Source of the DNA: Comamonas aquatica NBRC 14918
Lineage (GTDB): Bacteria; Pseudomonadota; Gammaproteobacteria; Burkholderiales; Burkholderiaceae_C
Direction of reading: 5' to 3'
Assembly: GCF_000739875.1 (NCBI RefSeq)
Contig: NZ_BBJR01000052.1
Location: 1-56,061, forward strand
DNA length: 56,061 nucleotides
Made by a program: the position numbers and the translations under genes. Positions 43,398 to 51,734 of this stretch are shown here, in pieces. Under the pieces are notes generated by a model. The model did no database searches. It was not told the DNA's origin and worked only from the letters and a program-made list of their open reading frames with translations. How positions within the stretch are numbered: the first letter of the stretch is position 1; the number at the start of each line of letters is the position of its first letter.

Positions 43398-43436
43398 ATA
43401 CTGTACCCCAGTATATTGTCACCCCTAGAATAGGGG
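43398..43436. promoter_or_regulatory. CsoR/RcnR-type operator region between dmeF and dmeR
   Basis: ATACTGTACCCCAGTAT (43398-43414) has ATAC/GTAT ends with a C tract inside, like the TACT-G-tract-AGTA sites of RcnR-type repressors. A second palindrome, CCCCTAGAATAGGGG (43422-43436), lies three bases before the repressor start codon. Both overlap the divergent promoters. Confidence 0.7.
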
Positions 43437-43438
43437 CC

Positions 43439-43714
43439 ATGTCACACACCCTGCAGAACCGAAAACCCTTGCTGGCCCGTATCCGGCGCATCAAAGGCCA
43501 GACCGAGGCGCTAGAGCGCGCGCTGGAGAACGCCGAGGAGTGCGCGGTCATCCTGCAGCAGCTGGCGGCGGTCCGTGGGGCCGTCAACGGCCTGATGCTG
43601 GAGGTGCTGGAGGGCCATGTGCGCGAACACCTGGGCGCGCCGGACGTGCCCGAGGCCCAGCGCGCCCAGGACCTGGACCTGGTGGTGAAGGTGCTGCGCT
43701 CGTACGTGAAGTGA
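43439..43714 (+). CDS. dmeR: Metal-sensing repressor, CsoR/RcnR/FrmR family (DmeR-like)
   Basis: A 91-residue all-helical repressor: RKPLLARIRRIKGQTEALERALENAEECAVILQQLAAVRGAVNGLM is the DUF156 core, with Cys35 (in EECAVILQQL) and a downstream His (EGHVREHL) as ligand positions. It binds DNA without metal and releases it when cobalt or nickel binds; formaldehyde sensing (FrmR) is less likely because the divergent gene is a CDF exporter. The start at 43439 is three bases after an operator palindrome. Confidence 0.87.
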   Translation: MSHTLQNRKPLLARIRRIKGQTEALERALENAEECAVILQQLAAVRGAVNGLMLEVLEGHVREHLGAPDVPEAQRAQDLDLVVKVLRSYVK

Positions 43715-43718
43715 GGGG

Positions 43719-44120
43719 CTAGGCGCCGCTGGCGCGCGCGTGCCACCACAGCCAGGCCGCCACGGCGGCGGCCAGCCACAGCAGCACGATGGCCACGGCA
43801 CCGGCGGTGCTGCGGGGCTTGCGGCCCGTGGTGTGCATCCAGGCCTCGGCCTGGGCGCGGCAGGCCACCAGCACGGGCGGCGGCAGCAGCCGCAGGGCCA
43901 GCCAGATCAGCCCCGGCAGCAGCAGGACGTCGTCGACAAAGCCCAGCACCGGGATGAAGTCCGGGATCAGGTCGATCGGGCTCAGGGCATAGGCCACGAC
44001 CAGCACGCCCAGGGCCTTGGCATGCCAGGGCGTGTCCGGGTGCCGGGCGGCGAACCACAGGTTCATGGCATCGCGCTTGAGGCGTCGGGCCCAGGCTTTC
44101 AGGGTGTCGAGCAGCTGCAT
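43719..44120 (-). CDS. YkvA family protein (DUF1232)
   Basis: A 133-residue protein. The DUF1232 core is TPWHAKALGVLVVAYALSPIDLIPDFIPVLGFVDDVLLLPGLIWLALRLLP, with two hydrophobic segments, and a further membrane helix near the C-terminus (AVAIVLLWLAAAVAAWLWW). Function is unknown. ATG 44120 fits the family start. It converges with dmeR, whose stop lies four bases away. Confidence 0.8.
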   Translation of the reverse strand: MQLLDTLKAWARRLKRDAMNLWFAARHPDTPWHAKALGVLVVAYALSPIDLIPDFIPVLGFVDDVLLLPGLIWLALRLLPPPVLVACRAQAEAWMHTTGRKPRSTAGAVAIVLLWLAAAVAAWLWWHARASGA

Positions 44121-44310
44121 CCGCAAGGTGGGGAAAAGGCCGGGGGCCGGTATGCCGCGGATTGTAGGGACAGTCCTGCGGTCCGCGCGCCTGTCCGTCG
44201 CACGGACCCTGTTGCGTTTGCATGCAAAAAACAGAGCTGCCGGCGCAGGCTGCATCAGCACTGGAGGCCTGAAAGCCTGTGCATCAACTGCGGCGCCGTG
44301 GCGCCGGGCC

Positions 44311-46959
44311 TCAGCCTTCGCGGATGCGCAGCAGCATCTGGCTCATCAGGGCGCGCAGGGCCGGGGGGCGCACCGGCTTGGCCAGAAAGCCCCAGCCCTT
44401 TTCCGCTGCTTGGCGGCGCAGCGAGGCATCGCGCTCGGCCGTGACCAGGATCACCGGTGGGGTCTGGCCCCAGCGTTCGCACAGCTGGGCATAGACCTCG
44501 GGGCCGTACAGGTCGCCGCCCAGGTGCACGTCCAGCAGCAGCAACTGGGGCACGCTGTCGGGGCTGGCCAGGGCCAGCGCTTCGTGCGGGCCGCCGGCGA
44601 ACGGCACATGGCAGCCCCAGCGCTCCAGCAGGGCGCCGGTGGCGCTGCAGGTGCCTGGGTCGTCGTCCACGTACCAGGCGACGCCGCCCTGCAGCGGCGC
44701 ATCGTCGGTGTGGACGGTGACCTGGGGGCGGGCCGTGGGCTGCAGTGCGGCGCGGTCGCCCAGCGGCACCTTGACCCAGAACACGCTGCCCTGGCCGACC
44801 TCGGAGCGCAGGCCGATCTCGTGGCCCAGCAGCCGGCCCAGGCGCTCCACGATGGCCAGTCCCAGGCCGGTGCCGCGGTCGTCGGCGTGGCCTTCGTCCA
44901 GCCGGCGGAACTCCTCGAAGATTTCTTTTTGCAGGCTCAGTGGTATGCCCGGGCCCTGGTCGTGCACCTCGATGCGCAGGAACTGGCCCTCGCGGCGGCA
45001 GCCCACCAGGATGCGGCCGCGGCGCGAGTAGCGGATGGCGTTGGAGACGAAGTTCTGCACGATGCGGCGCAGCAGGGCTTCGTCGCTGCGCACCACGTAG
45101 TGGCCGGCCCGCGTGCGCAGTTGCAGGCCTTCGCTTTGCGCCAGCATGGCGAAGTTGTTGTGCACCACGTGCAGCAGGGCATCCAGCGTGAAGTCGCGCA
45201 CGTGCACCTCCAGCTGGCCCGATTCCATGCGGGCGATGTCCAGCAGGCTGGTCAGGATGGCGTCCTGCGAGGCCAGGGCCGCCTCGATGCTGTCGACCAC
45301 GTGGCGCCCGGCCTCGTCGCGCACATGGGCCGGCAGCAGGCTGGTGAACATGCGCGCGGCGTTCAGCGGCTGCAGCAGGTCGTGCACGGCGGCGTTGACG
45401 AAGCGGGTCTTGTAGCGGTTGGCCTCTTCGGCCTCGCGCTTGGCGGCGGCCAGGTCGCGGGTGCGCTCCACGATGCGCTGCTCCAGCGCATCGGCCAGCG
45501 ACCGCAGCTCGCGCGCGGCGTTCTTGTAGCTGGTGATGTCGGCGTAGCTGGTGACGAAGCCGCCGTCCGGCAGCGGGTTGCCGCGGATCTCCAGCACCGT
45601 GCCGTCGTCCTTGGCGCTTTCATGCAGGTGGGGCTTGCCGCTGCGCAGGTGCTGCAGGCGGCGCTGGATGGCCTCTTCCATCGGCGCCGGGCCCAGCAGG
45701 CCGCGGCGGGCGTTGTAGCGCAGCAGGTCCTCGATCGGTCGGCCCACCTGCAGCAGCTCGGACGGGTAGCGGAACAGCTGCAGGTAGCGCGAATTCCACG
45801 CCACCAGGTTCAGTTCGGCGTCGATGATGACCACGCCCTGGGGCAGGTGCTCCAAGCTGCGCGACAGGCCGGTGTCGGCCTGCTTGGCGGCCTGGACGAT
45901 GCCGTCCTGGGCGGTGCGCAGCTCCTGCGCGTGCTGGCGCAGCACGGTCTCCAGCTCCTGGCGGCTGCGCTGGCGCACGCGGGCCAGGCGCTGGCGCTGG
46001 CGCACGAACAGCACCAGTAGCCCGCTGGCCAGCCACAGGCCGCCGGCCGCGGCGGCCGCCCAGATGCTGGTCTGCAGGCTGGTGCGGATGTCGTGCAGCA
46101 GGTGCATCTTCCAGCCGCTGTGCGGCAGCTCCAGCGTCTGCAGCAGCATGCGGCCCGGCAGGTCGCTGTCGCGCAGGCGCACCAGCCGGCCGCCGTTGTC
46201 CAGCTGCTTGCGCACGTCGAAGTGCAGTGGCGTCAGGGTCTGGCCCTCGTACTGGCGCGTGGCGGCCAGCATGGCCAGGTCCTCGGGCGAGAGCGGCTGC
46301 AGCAGCCGGTAGCGCCAGGATTCGCGGCTGGTCAGGAAGATCACGCCGTGCTCATCGGCCACCACCACCACGTCGGTGGTGCGCAGCCACTGGCGCTCCA
46401 GCTCATGCAGGGCGATCTTGATGGCCACCAGGCCGATCACCTGGCCCCCCTCGTCGTAGATGGCCTGCGACAGAAAGTAACCGGGCTCGCCGGTGGTGGT
46501 GCCGATGCCGTAGAAGTGCCCGCTGCCCGTGGTCAGGGCCTGCTGCACGTAGGGGCGGAAGTTGTAGTCCTCGCCCACGTTGTTGCGCGGCGAGCGCCAG
46601 TTGCTGGCGGCCACGGCAATGCCATGGCGGTCGATCAGGGTCAGGGTCGAGGCCTGGCTGGCGCCGTTGGCCCGCTCTAGCTTGCGGTTCAGGTAGTTCA
46701 CATCCCCGGCCGACAGCGGGTGCTGCAGCGCGGCGCGCAGCTCGTTGTCCAGGGACAGCACCTCGGGCAGGGTGCGGTAGCGGTCCACGCGCTGGGTCAG
46801 CCCCTGGGCGCGCACCGCGAGCTGGCGCAGGTAGTTCTCACTCTCGGCCAGCAGGGTGCGCTCCCAGGTCAGCCAGCCCGCGGTCAGCATGCTCAGCAGC
46901 ATGCCCAGCAGCAAGGTGGCGACGGTCCAGACGGTGCGGCGGCGAAGGGGGAACAACAT
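44311..46959 (-). CDS. Hybrid histidine kinase with DctB-like sensor domain
   Basis: An 882-residue protein: membrane helix (12-32), periplasmic double-Cache domain (about 33-295), second helix (300-318), coiled coil, PAS (about 365-480), HisKA with H526 in AVHDLLQPLNAARMF, HATPase (N640 and GTGLGLAIV) and a C-terminal receiver with D810 in LLLLDVHLGG. The sensor segment NFRPYVQQALTTGSGHFYGIGTTTGEPGYFLSQAI resembles the C4-dicarboxylate sensor DctB, whereas the H-box is of the NahK/ErcS type. It is divergent from dctA, so dicarboxylate sensing is likely. No DctD gene is present. Confidence 0.88.
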   Translation of the reverse strand: MLFPLRRRTVWTVATLLLGMLLSMLTAGWLTWERTLLAESENYLRQLAVRAQGLTQRVDRYRTLPEVLSLDNELRAALQHPLSAGDVNYLNRKLERANGASQASTLTLIDRHGIAVAASNWRSPRNNVGEDYNFRPYVQQALTTGSGHFYGIGTTTGEPGYFLSQAIYDEGGQVIGLVAIKIALHELERQWLRTTDVVVVADEHGVIFLTSRESWRYRLLQPLSPEDLAMLAATRQYEGQTLTPLHFDVRKQLDNGGRLVRLRDSDLPGRMLLQTLELPHSGWKMHLLHDIRTSLQTSIWAAAAAGGLWLASGLLVLFVRQRQRLARVRQRSRQELETVLRQHAQELRTAQDGIVQAAKQADTGLSRSLEHLPQGVVIIDAELNLVAWNSRYLQLFRYPSELLQVGRPIEDLLRYNARRGLLGPAPMEEAIQRRLQHLRSGKPHLHESAKDDGTVLEIRGNPLPDGGFVTSYADITSYKNAARELRSLADALEQRIVERTRDLAAAKREAEEANRYKTRFVNAAVHDLLQPLNAARMFTSLLPAHVRDEAGRHVVDSIEAALASQDAILTSLLDIARMESGQLEVHVRDFTLDALLHVVHNNFAMLAQSEGLQLRTRAGHYVVRSDEALLRRIVQNFVSNAIRYSRRGRILVGCRREGQFLRIEVHDQGPGIPLSLQKEIFEEFRRLDEGHADDRGTGLGLAIVERLGRLLGHEIGLRSEVGQGSVFWVKVPLGDRAALQPTARPQVTVHTDDAPLQGGVAWYVDDDPGTCSATGALLERWGCHVPFAGGPHEALALASPDSVPQLLLLDVHLGGDLYGPEVYAQLCERWGQTPPVILVTAERDASLRRQAAEKGWGFLAKPVRPPALRALMSQMLLRIREG

Positions 46960-47031
46960 GGCCTCCAGTGTGCCCGTTCGGGCGTCTGGGCGTGCGTGGC
47001 GGGTGCTGGGTAGGGGGTGAAATCGTTCGTA

Positions 47032-47045
47032 TTTCTACGTAGAAA
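47032..47045. promoter_or_regulatory. Perfect 14-bp palindrome between the hybrid kinase gene and dctA
   Basis: TTTCTACGTAGAAA is self-complementary over its whole length. It lies 72 bases before the kinase start codon and about 130-150 before the dctA start, in the only intergenic space both promoters can use. It looks like an operator of a dimeric regulator, for example a NarL-type response regulator; the protein is unknown. Confidence 0.55.
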
Positions 47046-47173
47046 AGCGGCTTTCTTGCAGCAAAAAGGGGGCCTCTAATACCAATAGGTTATCGGCGTG
47101 GGCGCGGCGCAGCAGTACAACCCCGGCAGTTGCACCCCCGGGTGCGTTTTTTTGGACTTCCGGAACACCTCGC

Positions 47174-48496
47174 ATGCATGCCGTCCCCGCTGAAGCAATG
47201 AACACCCTGAAGCTGCCGTTCTACCGCCAGCTGTATTTCCAAGTGGTTGCCGCCATCATCATCGGCGTGCTGCTGGGCTATTTCGAGCCCGCCTATGGCG
47301 AGGCCATGAAGCCGCTGGGCGATGCCTTCATCAAGCTGATCAAGATGATCATCGCGCCGGTGATCTTCCTGACCATCGTCACCGGCATCGCCGGCATGAC
47401 CCAGCTGTCCACCGTGGGCCGCGTGTTCGGCAAGGCCATGGCGTACTTCCTGACCTTCTCCACGCTGGCGCTGGTGGTGGGCCTGGTGGTGGCCAACGTG
47501 TTCCAGCCCGGTGCGGGCATGAACATCAACCCCGCCGACCTGGACCAGAAGGCCGTGCAGGGCTTCGTGGCCAAGTCGCACGACATGACGCTGGTCGGCT
47601 TCGTGATGGACATCATCCCCAAGACCCTGATCAGCCCGTTCGTGGGTGACAACATCCTGCAGGTGCTGCTGGTGGCCGTGCTGTTCGGCGTGTCGCTGGC
47701 CATGGTGGGCGATGCCGGCAAGCCCGTGCTGAACTTCTTCGAAGCCCTGACCAAGCCCGTGTTCAAGCTGGTGAACATCGTGATGAAGGCCGCCCCCATC
47801 GGTGCCTTCGGTGCCATGGCCTTCACCATCGGCAAGTTCGGCCTGGGTTCGCTGCTGAACCTGGCCGAGCTGGTGCTGACCTTCTACATCACCTCGGCCA
47901 TCTTCGTGCTGGTGGTCCTGGGCGCCGTGGCGCGTGCCTGCGGCTTCTCGGTGATCAAGCTGATCCGCTACCTGAAGGAAGAGCTGCTGCTGGTGCTGGG
48001 CACTTCGTCGTCCGAATCGGCCCTGCCTTCGCTGATGGAAAAGATGGAAAAGGCCGGCTGCAAGAAGTCCGTGGTTGGCCTGGTGGTGCCCACCGGCTAC
48101 TCGTTCAACCTGGACGGCACCAACATCTACATGACGCTGGCGGCGCTGTTCATCGCCCAGGCCACCAACACCGAGCTGACGCTGGGCCACCAGATCGCGC
48201 TGCTGCTGGTCGCCATGCTGTCGTCCAAGGGCGCGGCCGGCGTGACCGGCGCGGGCTTCATCACCCTGGCCGCCACCCTGGCCGTGGTGCCCGAAGTGCC
48301 CGTGGCCGGCATGGCTCTGATCCTGGGCGTGGACCGCTTCATGTCCGAGTGCCGTTCGCTGACCAACTTCATCGGCAACGCCGTGGCCACCGTGGTCGTG
48401 TCGCGCTGGGAAAAGGGCGTGGACATGGAACGCCTGCACGCTGCGCTGGATGGCAAGCCCCTGCCGGCGCTGGATGCCGTGCCCGCCAAGGCCTGA
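47174..48496 (+). CDS. dctA: C4-dicarboxylate:cation symporter DctA
   Basis: A 440-residue sodium/proton-dicarboxylate symporter that imports succinate, fumarate and malate. Family hallmarks are [44 protein letters not shown] (Ser-rich hairpin 1), [27 protein letters not shown] (NxDGT motif region) and [22 protein letters not shown] (hairpin 2), then [17 protein letters not shown]. Two ATGs (47174 and 47198) are possible; the second begins right before [12 protein letters not shown]. It has a strong terminator and a divergent DctB-like hybrid kinase gene. Confidence 0.94.
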   Translation: MHAVPAEAMNTLKLPFYRQLYFQVVAAIIIGVLLGYFEPAYGEAMKPLGDAFIKLIKMIIAPVIFLTIVTGIAGMTQLSTVGRVFGKAMAYFLTFSTLALVVGLVVANVFQPGAGMNINPADLDQKAVQGFVAKSHDMTLVGFVMDIIPKTLISPFVGDNILQVLLVAVLFGVSLAMVGDAGKPVLNFFEALTKPVFKLVNIVMKAAPIGAFGAMAFTIGKFGLGSLLNLAELVLTFYITSAIFVLVVLGAVARACGFSVIKLIRYLKEELLLVLGTSSSESALPSLMEKMEKAGCKKSVVGLVVPTGYSFNLDGTNIYMTLAALFIAQATNTELTLGHQIALLLVAMLSSKGAAGVTGAGFITLAATLAVVPEVPVAGMALILGVDRFMSECRSLTNFIGNAVATVVVSRWEKGVDMERLHAALDGKPLPALDAVPAKA

Positions 48497-48521
48497 GGCG
48501 GAGCGCGCTGCCCGACCCCGA

Positions 48522-48545
48522 AGCCCCGCTCAGCGGGGCTTTTTT
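48522..48545 (+). terminator. Terminator of dctA
   Basis: AGCCCCGC/GCGGGGCT forms a perfect 8-bp stem with a 3-base loop, followed by six T residues, 25 bases after the dctA stop codon. Confidence 0.92.
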
Positions 48546-48583
48546 CATGCCCCCCAGGCGCTGGGTGATGCTGTACCTAATCG

Positions 48584-48624
48584 GCCGCTAGCCCATGTCT
48601 AGTGAGCGCGGAGTGCTATCTTTT
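48584..48624. repeat. Dispersed intergenic palindrome, copy F (degenerate)
   Basis: CCGCTAGCCCATGTCTAGTG and AGCGCGGAGTGCTATCTTTT align with the two halves of the family, GCTGCTAGCGCTTGTCTAGT and AAGCGCTAGCAGCTATCTTTT, with several changes that weaken the stem. It lies between the convergent dctA and diguanylate cyclase genes. Confidence 0.6.
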
Positions 48625-48640
48625 GCGATGAATTAACGGC

Positions 48641-49594
48641 CTACAGCAGCACCGCCTGCGCGACCACGCGGTTGCGTCCGGCGTTCTTGGCTGCATACAG
48701 CAGTTGGTCCACTGCGTGCACGAAGCCGGCGCAATCCTGGCCGGGCTGCGGCACCAGGCTGCCCGCGCCGATGCTGACCGTGACCTGCTGGCCGAAGGGC
48801 GAGCGGGCATGGGGAATGGCCTGCTCCTGCAGCAGGCGGCGAAAGCGCTCGGCCACCTGCCGGGCGATGTCCAGGCCCACCTTGGGCAGCAGCACCACGA
48901 ACTCCTCGCCGCCATAGCGCGCTACTAGGTCGTTGCACTTGTCGCAGACCTGGGCCAGCGCCTGCGCCACCTGGACCAGGGCCTGGTCGCCGGTCTGGTG
49001 GCCGTAGCAGTCGTTGAGCTGTTTGAAGAAGTCGATGTCCAGAACCAGCAGCGACAGCGGCGTCTGCGCGGCCTGGGCCTGGGCCCAGGCCTGCTCCAGC
49101 GCCTCGTCGAAACGGCGGCGGTTGGCCACGCGGGTCAGGCTGTCCTGGTAGGACAGGGCCTGCAGTTCGCGCTGCAGCGCCAGCAGCCTTTGCTCGGTTT
49201 GCTTGCGTTCGTGGATGTCGAAGATGAAGCCGACCAGGGCCTCGGTGCCGCCCTGTGCATTGCGCAGCACGTGCACCGTCTCGCGCACCCAGACGTAGCG
49301 CTGGTCGGCCGTCAGCGCGCGGTAGTCGGCCTCGTGGTCGACGCCGGCCTGCGACAGTTCCACACAGCGGCGGACCACCTGGTCGCGTTCATCGGGGTGG
49401 ATGCGGTCGATCCAGTCCTGCACCGTGTCCCAGTCCTCGGTGCGCCAGCCCAGCAAGGCCTCGATCTGGGGGCCGACGTAGACGTAGCGCTGGCTGGCCC
49501 AGTCGATCTTCCAGGGGATGGCCTGGGTGGACTCCAGCAGCGTGCGGTAGATATCGTCCTGGTCGAGGGGCTGGGGTGGGGGCAGCTGGGGCAT
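48641..49594 (-). CDS. Diguanylate cyclase with PAS domain
   Basis: A 317-residue cytoplasmic protein: PAS/PAC at about residues 15-135 (IPWKIDWASQRYVYVGPQIEALLGW ... HERKQTEQRL) and a GGDEF domain at about 145-310 with the active site GGEEF at 228-232. It makes cyclic di-GMP from GTP. The inhibitory site, usually RxxD five residues before the active site, reads KCND, so product inhibition may be weak or absent. There are no membrane helices. An unrecognised gene lies 18 bases upstream on the same strand, so the two may be cotranscribed. Confidence 0.9.
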   Translation of the reverse strand: MPQLPPPQPLDQDDIYRTLLESTQAIPWKIDWASQRYVYVGPQIEALLGWRTEDWDTVQDWIDRIHPDERDQVVRRCVELSQAGVDHEADYRALTADQRYVWVRETVHVLRNAQGGTEALVGFIFDIHERKQTEQRLLALQRELQALSYQDSLTRVANRRRFDEALEQAWAQAQAAQTPLSLLVLDIDFFKQLNDCYGHQTGDQALVQVAQALAQVCDKCNDLVARYGGEEFVVLLPKVGLDIARQVAERFRRLLQEQAIPHARSPFGQQVTVSIGAGSLVPQPGQDCAGFVHAVDQLLYAAKNAGRNRVVAQAVLL

Positions 49595-49612
49595 GGGGCG
49601 CGACCTCCGGGC

Positions 49613-50434
49613 TCAGGCGCTGTGCTGCGGCGCCGGCGCGGGCGGGCGGCTGTGCACCGTGGGCAGCGGGTTCCAGTACCAGCGGAAGGAGTCGTCCTTC
49701 GCGCGCAGCAGGGTCTGGGTGTGCACGCGGTCCTGGAACAGGTCGCCCCAGCAGGCGCGTGCCGAGTTCCGGTTGTTGTGCAGGTCCACGCAGGGGGCCG
49801 TGGCGTTGTCGGGCTGCGCTGGCAGGAACACGCTCCAGCCCTGCGGGATCCACATGTCGGCCATGCAGATGCGGCCTTCGGCGGGCCAGTAGCGCGCCAC
49901 GCTCAGCACCAGGGGCTTGACCGGGTCGCAGGAGATGAAGAGGTGGGGGAAGTCGTGGTGTTCCAGGTCGGTGCAGATGGTGGTGCACAGGCGGTTTTGC
50001 GTGCCCTGGTAGGGCGACCAGTGGCCGGCAAACACGCCGTACTCGAAGTGCATGTGCTGCAGCTCGGGGAAGCGGCTGTCGATGCGCAGCCCCTGGCCGG
50101 GCTGGATGACGGTGATGCCGAAGGCGGCGGCATGCTCCGCAGTGGCCCACAGCGGCTCGAACACCACCTCCTCGGCGGCCAGGTCCAGCTCGTACTCCAC
50201 GCCAAAGCCGGGCGACAGCTTGGTGTTGCGCAGACCGCGCACGGTGTAGGGGCGGCCGGCCCGGGCCTGGGGGTTGCAGGGCGCGGGCTGGATCAGCGTG
50301 GCCTCGGGGGGCAGCCGGTCCAGGTAGCAGGGCTCGCCCCCGGCGTTGTAGAAGAACGGGGTGAGTTCCAGGCTCACGGTGCGCGATTGCAGCTCGCGGA
50401 TCAGCAGCGGGGGATCGAAGTGGTCTTGCGTCAT
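49613..50434 (-). CDS. Hypothetical protein, 273 residues
   Basis: I do not recognise the family. The sequence is clearly coding: balanced composition, codon use like the neighbours, ATG start at 50434. It has no signal peptide or membrane helix. It is rich in aromatic residues and contains several Cys and His (for example ICTDLEHHDFPHLFISCDP and CVDLHNNRNSARACWGDLF), and many short hydrophobic strands suggest a mostly beta fold. It lies 18 bases upstream of the diguanylate cyclase gene on the same strand, so a link to cyclic di-GMP signalling is possible but unproven. Confidence 0.7.
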   Translation of the reverse strand: MTQDHFDPPLLIRELQSRTVSLELTPFFYNAGGEPCYLDRLPPEATLIQPAPCNPQARAGRPYTVRGLRNTKLSPGFGVEYELDLAAEEVVFEPLWATAEHAAAFGITVIQPGQGLRIDSRFPELQHMHFEYGVFAGHWSPYQGTQNRLCTTICTDLEHHDFPHLFISCDPVKPLVLSVARYWPAEGRICMADMWIPQGWSVFLPAQPDNATAPCVDLHNNRNSARACWGDLFQDRVHTQTLLRAKDDSFRWYWNPLPTVHSRPPAPAPQHSA

Positions 50435-50516
50435 GGGTCCCAGCAGGGCGGCAAAGCGCTCGATCCTAGGGATTCCCGGTGACGGCCGCTATCGCGCACG
50501 GGGGGCGATCAACGGT

Positions 50517-50568
50517 CAAAAAGCACAAAATAGCTTATTGCTATTGTGTTGAGTGCTATGTTATTTTT
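50517..50568. repeat. Dispersed intergenic palindrome, copy G (degenerate)
   Basis: AGCACAAAATAGC and GCTATTGTGTTGAGTGCT form an interrupted stem around a short AT-rich loop (AATAGC/GCTATT perfect), with AAAA before and TATTTTT after. The ends recall AAAATAGC...GCTATTTTT of the family, but the central core is not kept, so membership is uncertain. Confidence 0.4.
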
Positions 50569-50681
50569 CCGACCAGCGGTCGTTCAGTTGCTCGCCGGTG
50601 TGGCGTGGCCGCCTCCGCCATGCTGGCGCCGCCTGGTGCCGTGCGGCATGGGCCGGTCTGTGGCCGGTGACCGGCGGGGGC

Positions 50682-51494
50682 TCAGCGGTCGGCGCGCACC
50701 AGCTCGAACGCGCTGCGCAGGCGCTGTGCGTCGCGGCCCAGCCGGCGGCTGTCGGGCAGGCGGCCGGCCCAGGCCATGCGCGCGATGGAGGCGTGCAGCA
50801 ACTCGCGCGCGTCGGGCGACAGGGTGCTGACCCAGGCTTTCCACTGCGCGCGCGCCGGCTCCAGCGCACCGGCCTGCGCCAGGATCCAGGCCGTGGAGTG
50901 TGCATAGCACAGGGCGTCGCGGACCTGGCACACGGCCAGGGGCAGGTGGGCGGCGGGGTCGTCCTCGAAGTCGATGTAGCCGATCACGCCATCGGGGCAG
51001 CGCACCAGGTTGCGCGCAAAGGCCTGGCTCAGGCAGGTGCCGGCCTTGTGCACCTTGGCAATCGCCTGCAGGCCCTGCTTCCACAGTGCCAGCACGGCGT
51101 GGGCGCCGCGAGGCATGGCTTCTTCCATCGCATTGCCCAGGTTGGGCGTTGCCTGGCCGGGGGCGCCCAGGTGGCGCATGACAAAGCCGTCGGCGCAGTG
51201 CGCCAGCACGGTGGGCACGCGCAGGCCGCGGCGCTGCAGGTCCTGCAGGCGCGCCACCTCGATGGCCATGGCCGCGCGCCCGCCGGGGTTGGGCACGGGG
51301 GTGAGCACGGGCATGCGCAAGGCCTTGGCGGCCGCGCCCAGCACCCGCAGGCGCCAGCCCGGCACGGTGGCGCCGGCCCGCTTGACCCACAGGCTCTCCC
51401 CGTCCACGTCGTAGCGCATGACGCTGTGCGGCTGGCTGTGCACATGGGCGTGGAGGAAGGCGTCGTAGTCGGGGGCGGTCGCGGAAGCAGGCAC
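50682..51494 (-). CDS. Kinase-like fold protein, putative Ser/Thr or sugar kinase relative
   Basis: A protein of about 270 residues resembling small BUD32/LPS-kinase-like proteins: SLWVKRAG may hold the ATP-binding Lys, AAMAIEVARLQDLQRRGLRVPTVLA the helix-C Glu region, AIAKVHKAGTCLSQAFARNLVRCPDGVIGYIDFED the catalytic loop (variant, with N in ARN) and the IDFED metal site. No ATG fits the apparent N-terminus: GTG 51494 keeps the coding-like residues before SVMRYDV, while ATG 51419 would give 245 residues. The substrate is unknown. It is divergent from the UPF0149 gene. Confidence 0.65.
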   Translation of the reverse strand: MPASATAPDYDAFLHAHVHSQPHSVMRYDVDGESLWVKRAGATVPGWRLRVLGAAAKALRMPVLTPVPNPGGRAAMAIEVARLQDLQRRGLRVPTVLAHCADGFVMRHLGAPGQATPNLGNAMEEAMPRGAHAVLALWKQGLQAIAKVHKAGTCLSQAFARNLVRCPDGVIGYIDFEDDPAAHLPLAVCQVRDALCYAHSTAWILAQAGALEPARAQWKAWVSTLSPDARELLHASIARMAWAGRLPDSRRLGRDAQRLRSAFELVRADR

Positions 51495-51734
51495 AGGCAG
51501 TCGGTCCAGAAAAACAGGGGCCTGCAGGCAGGCCGGTGGTCGGTGCGACGATTGTGCCTTGTTCGCCGGGGGCTGCGCGCGGGTCGACAACGCCAGGGTG
51601 CGCGACGCGGACTTGGCCTGCGGGCTACACTGCGCGGCAACGGCGCTGCATGCCTGCGCATGCCGCCACCTTCCGGCCCCCGCGACGGCCCTGCCATCGC
51701 CCCGGCCCCTCCCCCCGCACACCGACACCGTCCC

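Noticed and set aside
47049-47059. Sigma-54 promoter before dctA (GG ... GC elements)
   Set aside because: The spacing between GG and GC is 7 bases; 10 are needed.
47090-48439. A 449-codon His/Gly-rich frame antisense to dctA
   Set aside because: It mirrors the dctA codons exactly; the His/Gly richness is typical of antisense translation in GC-rich genes.
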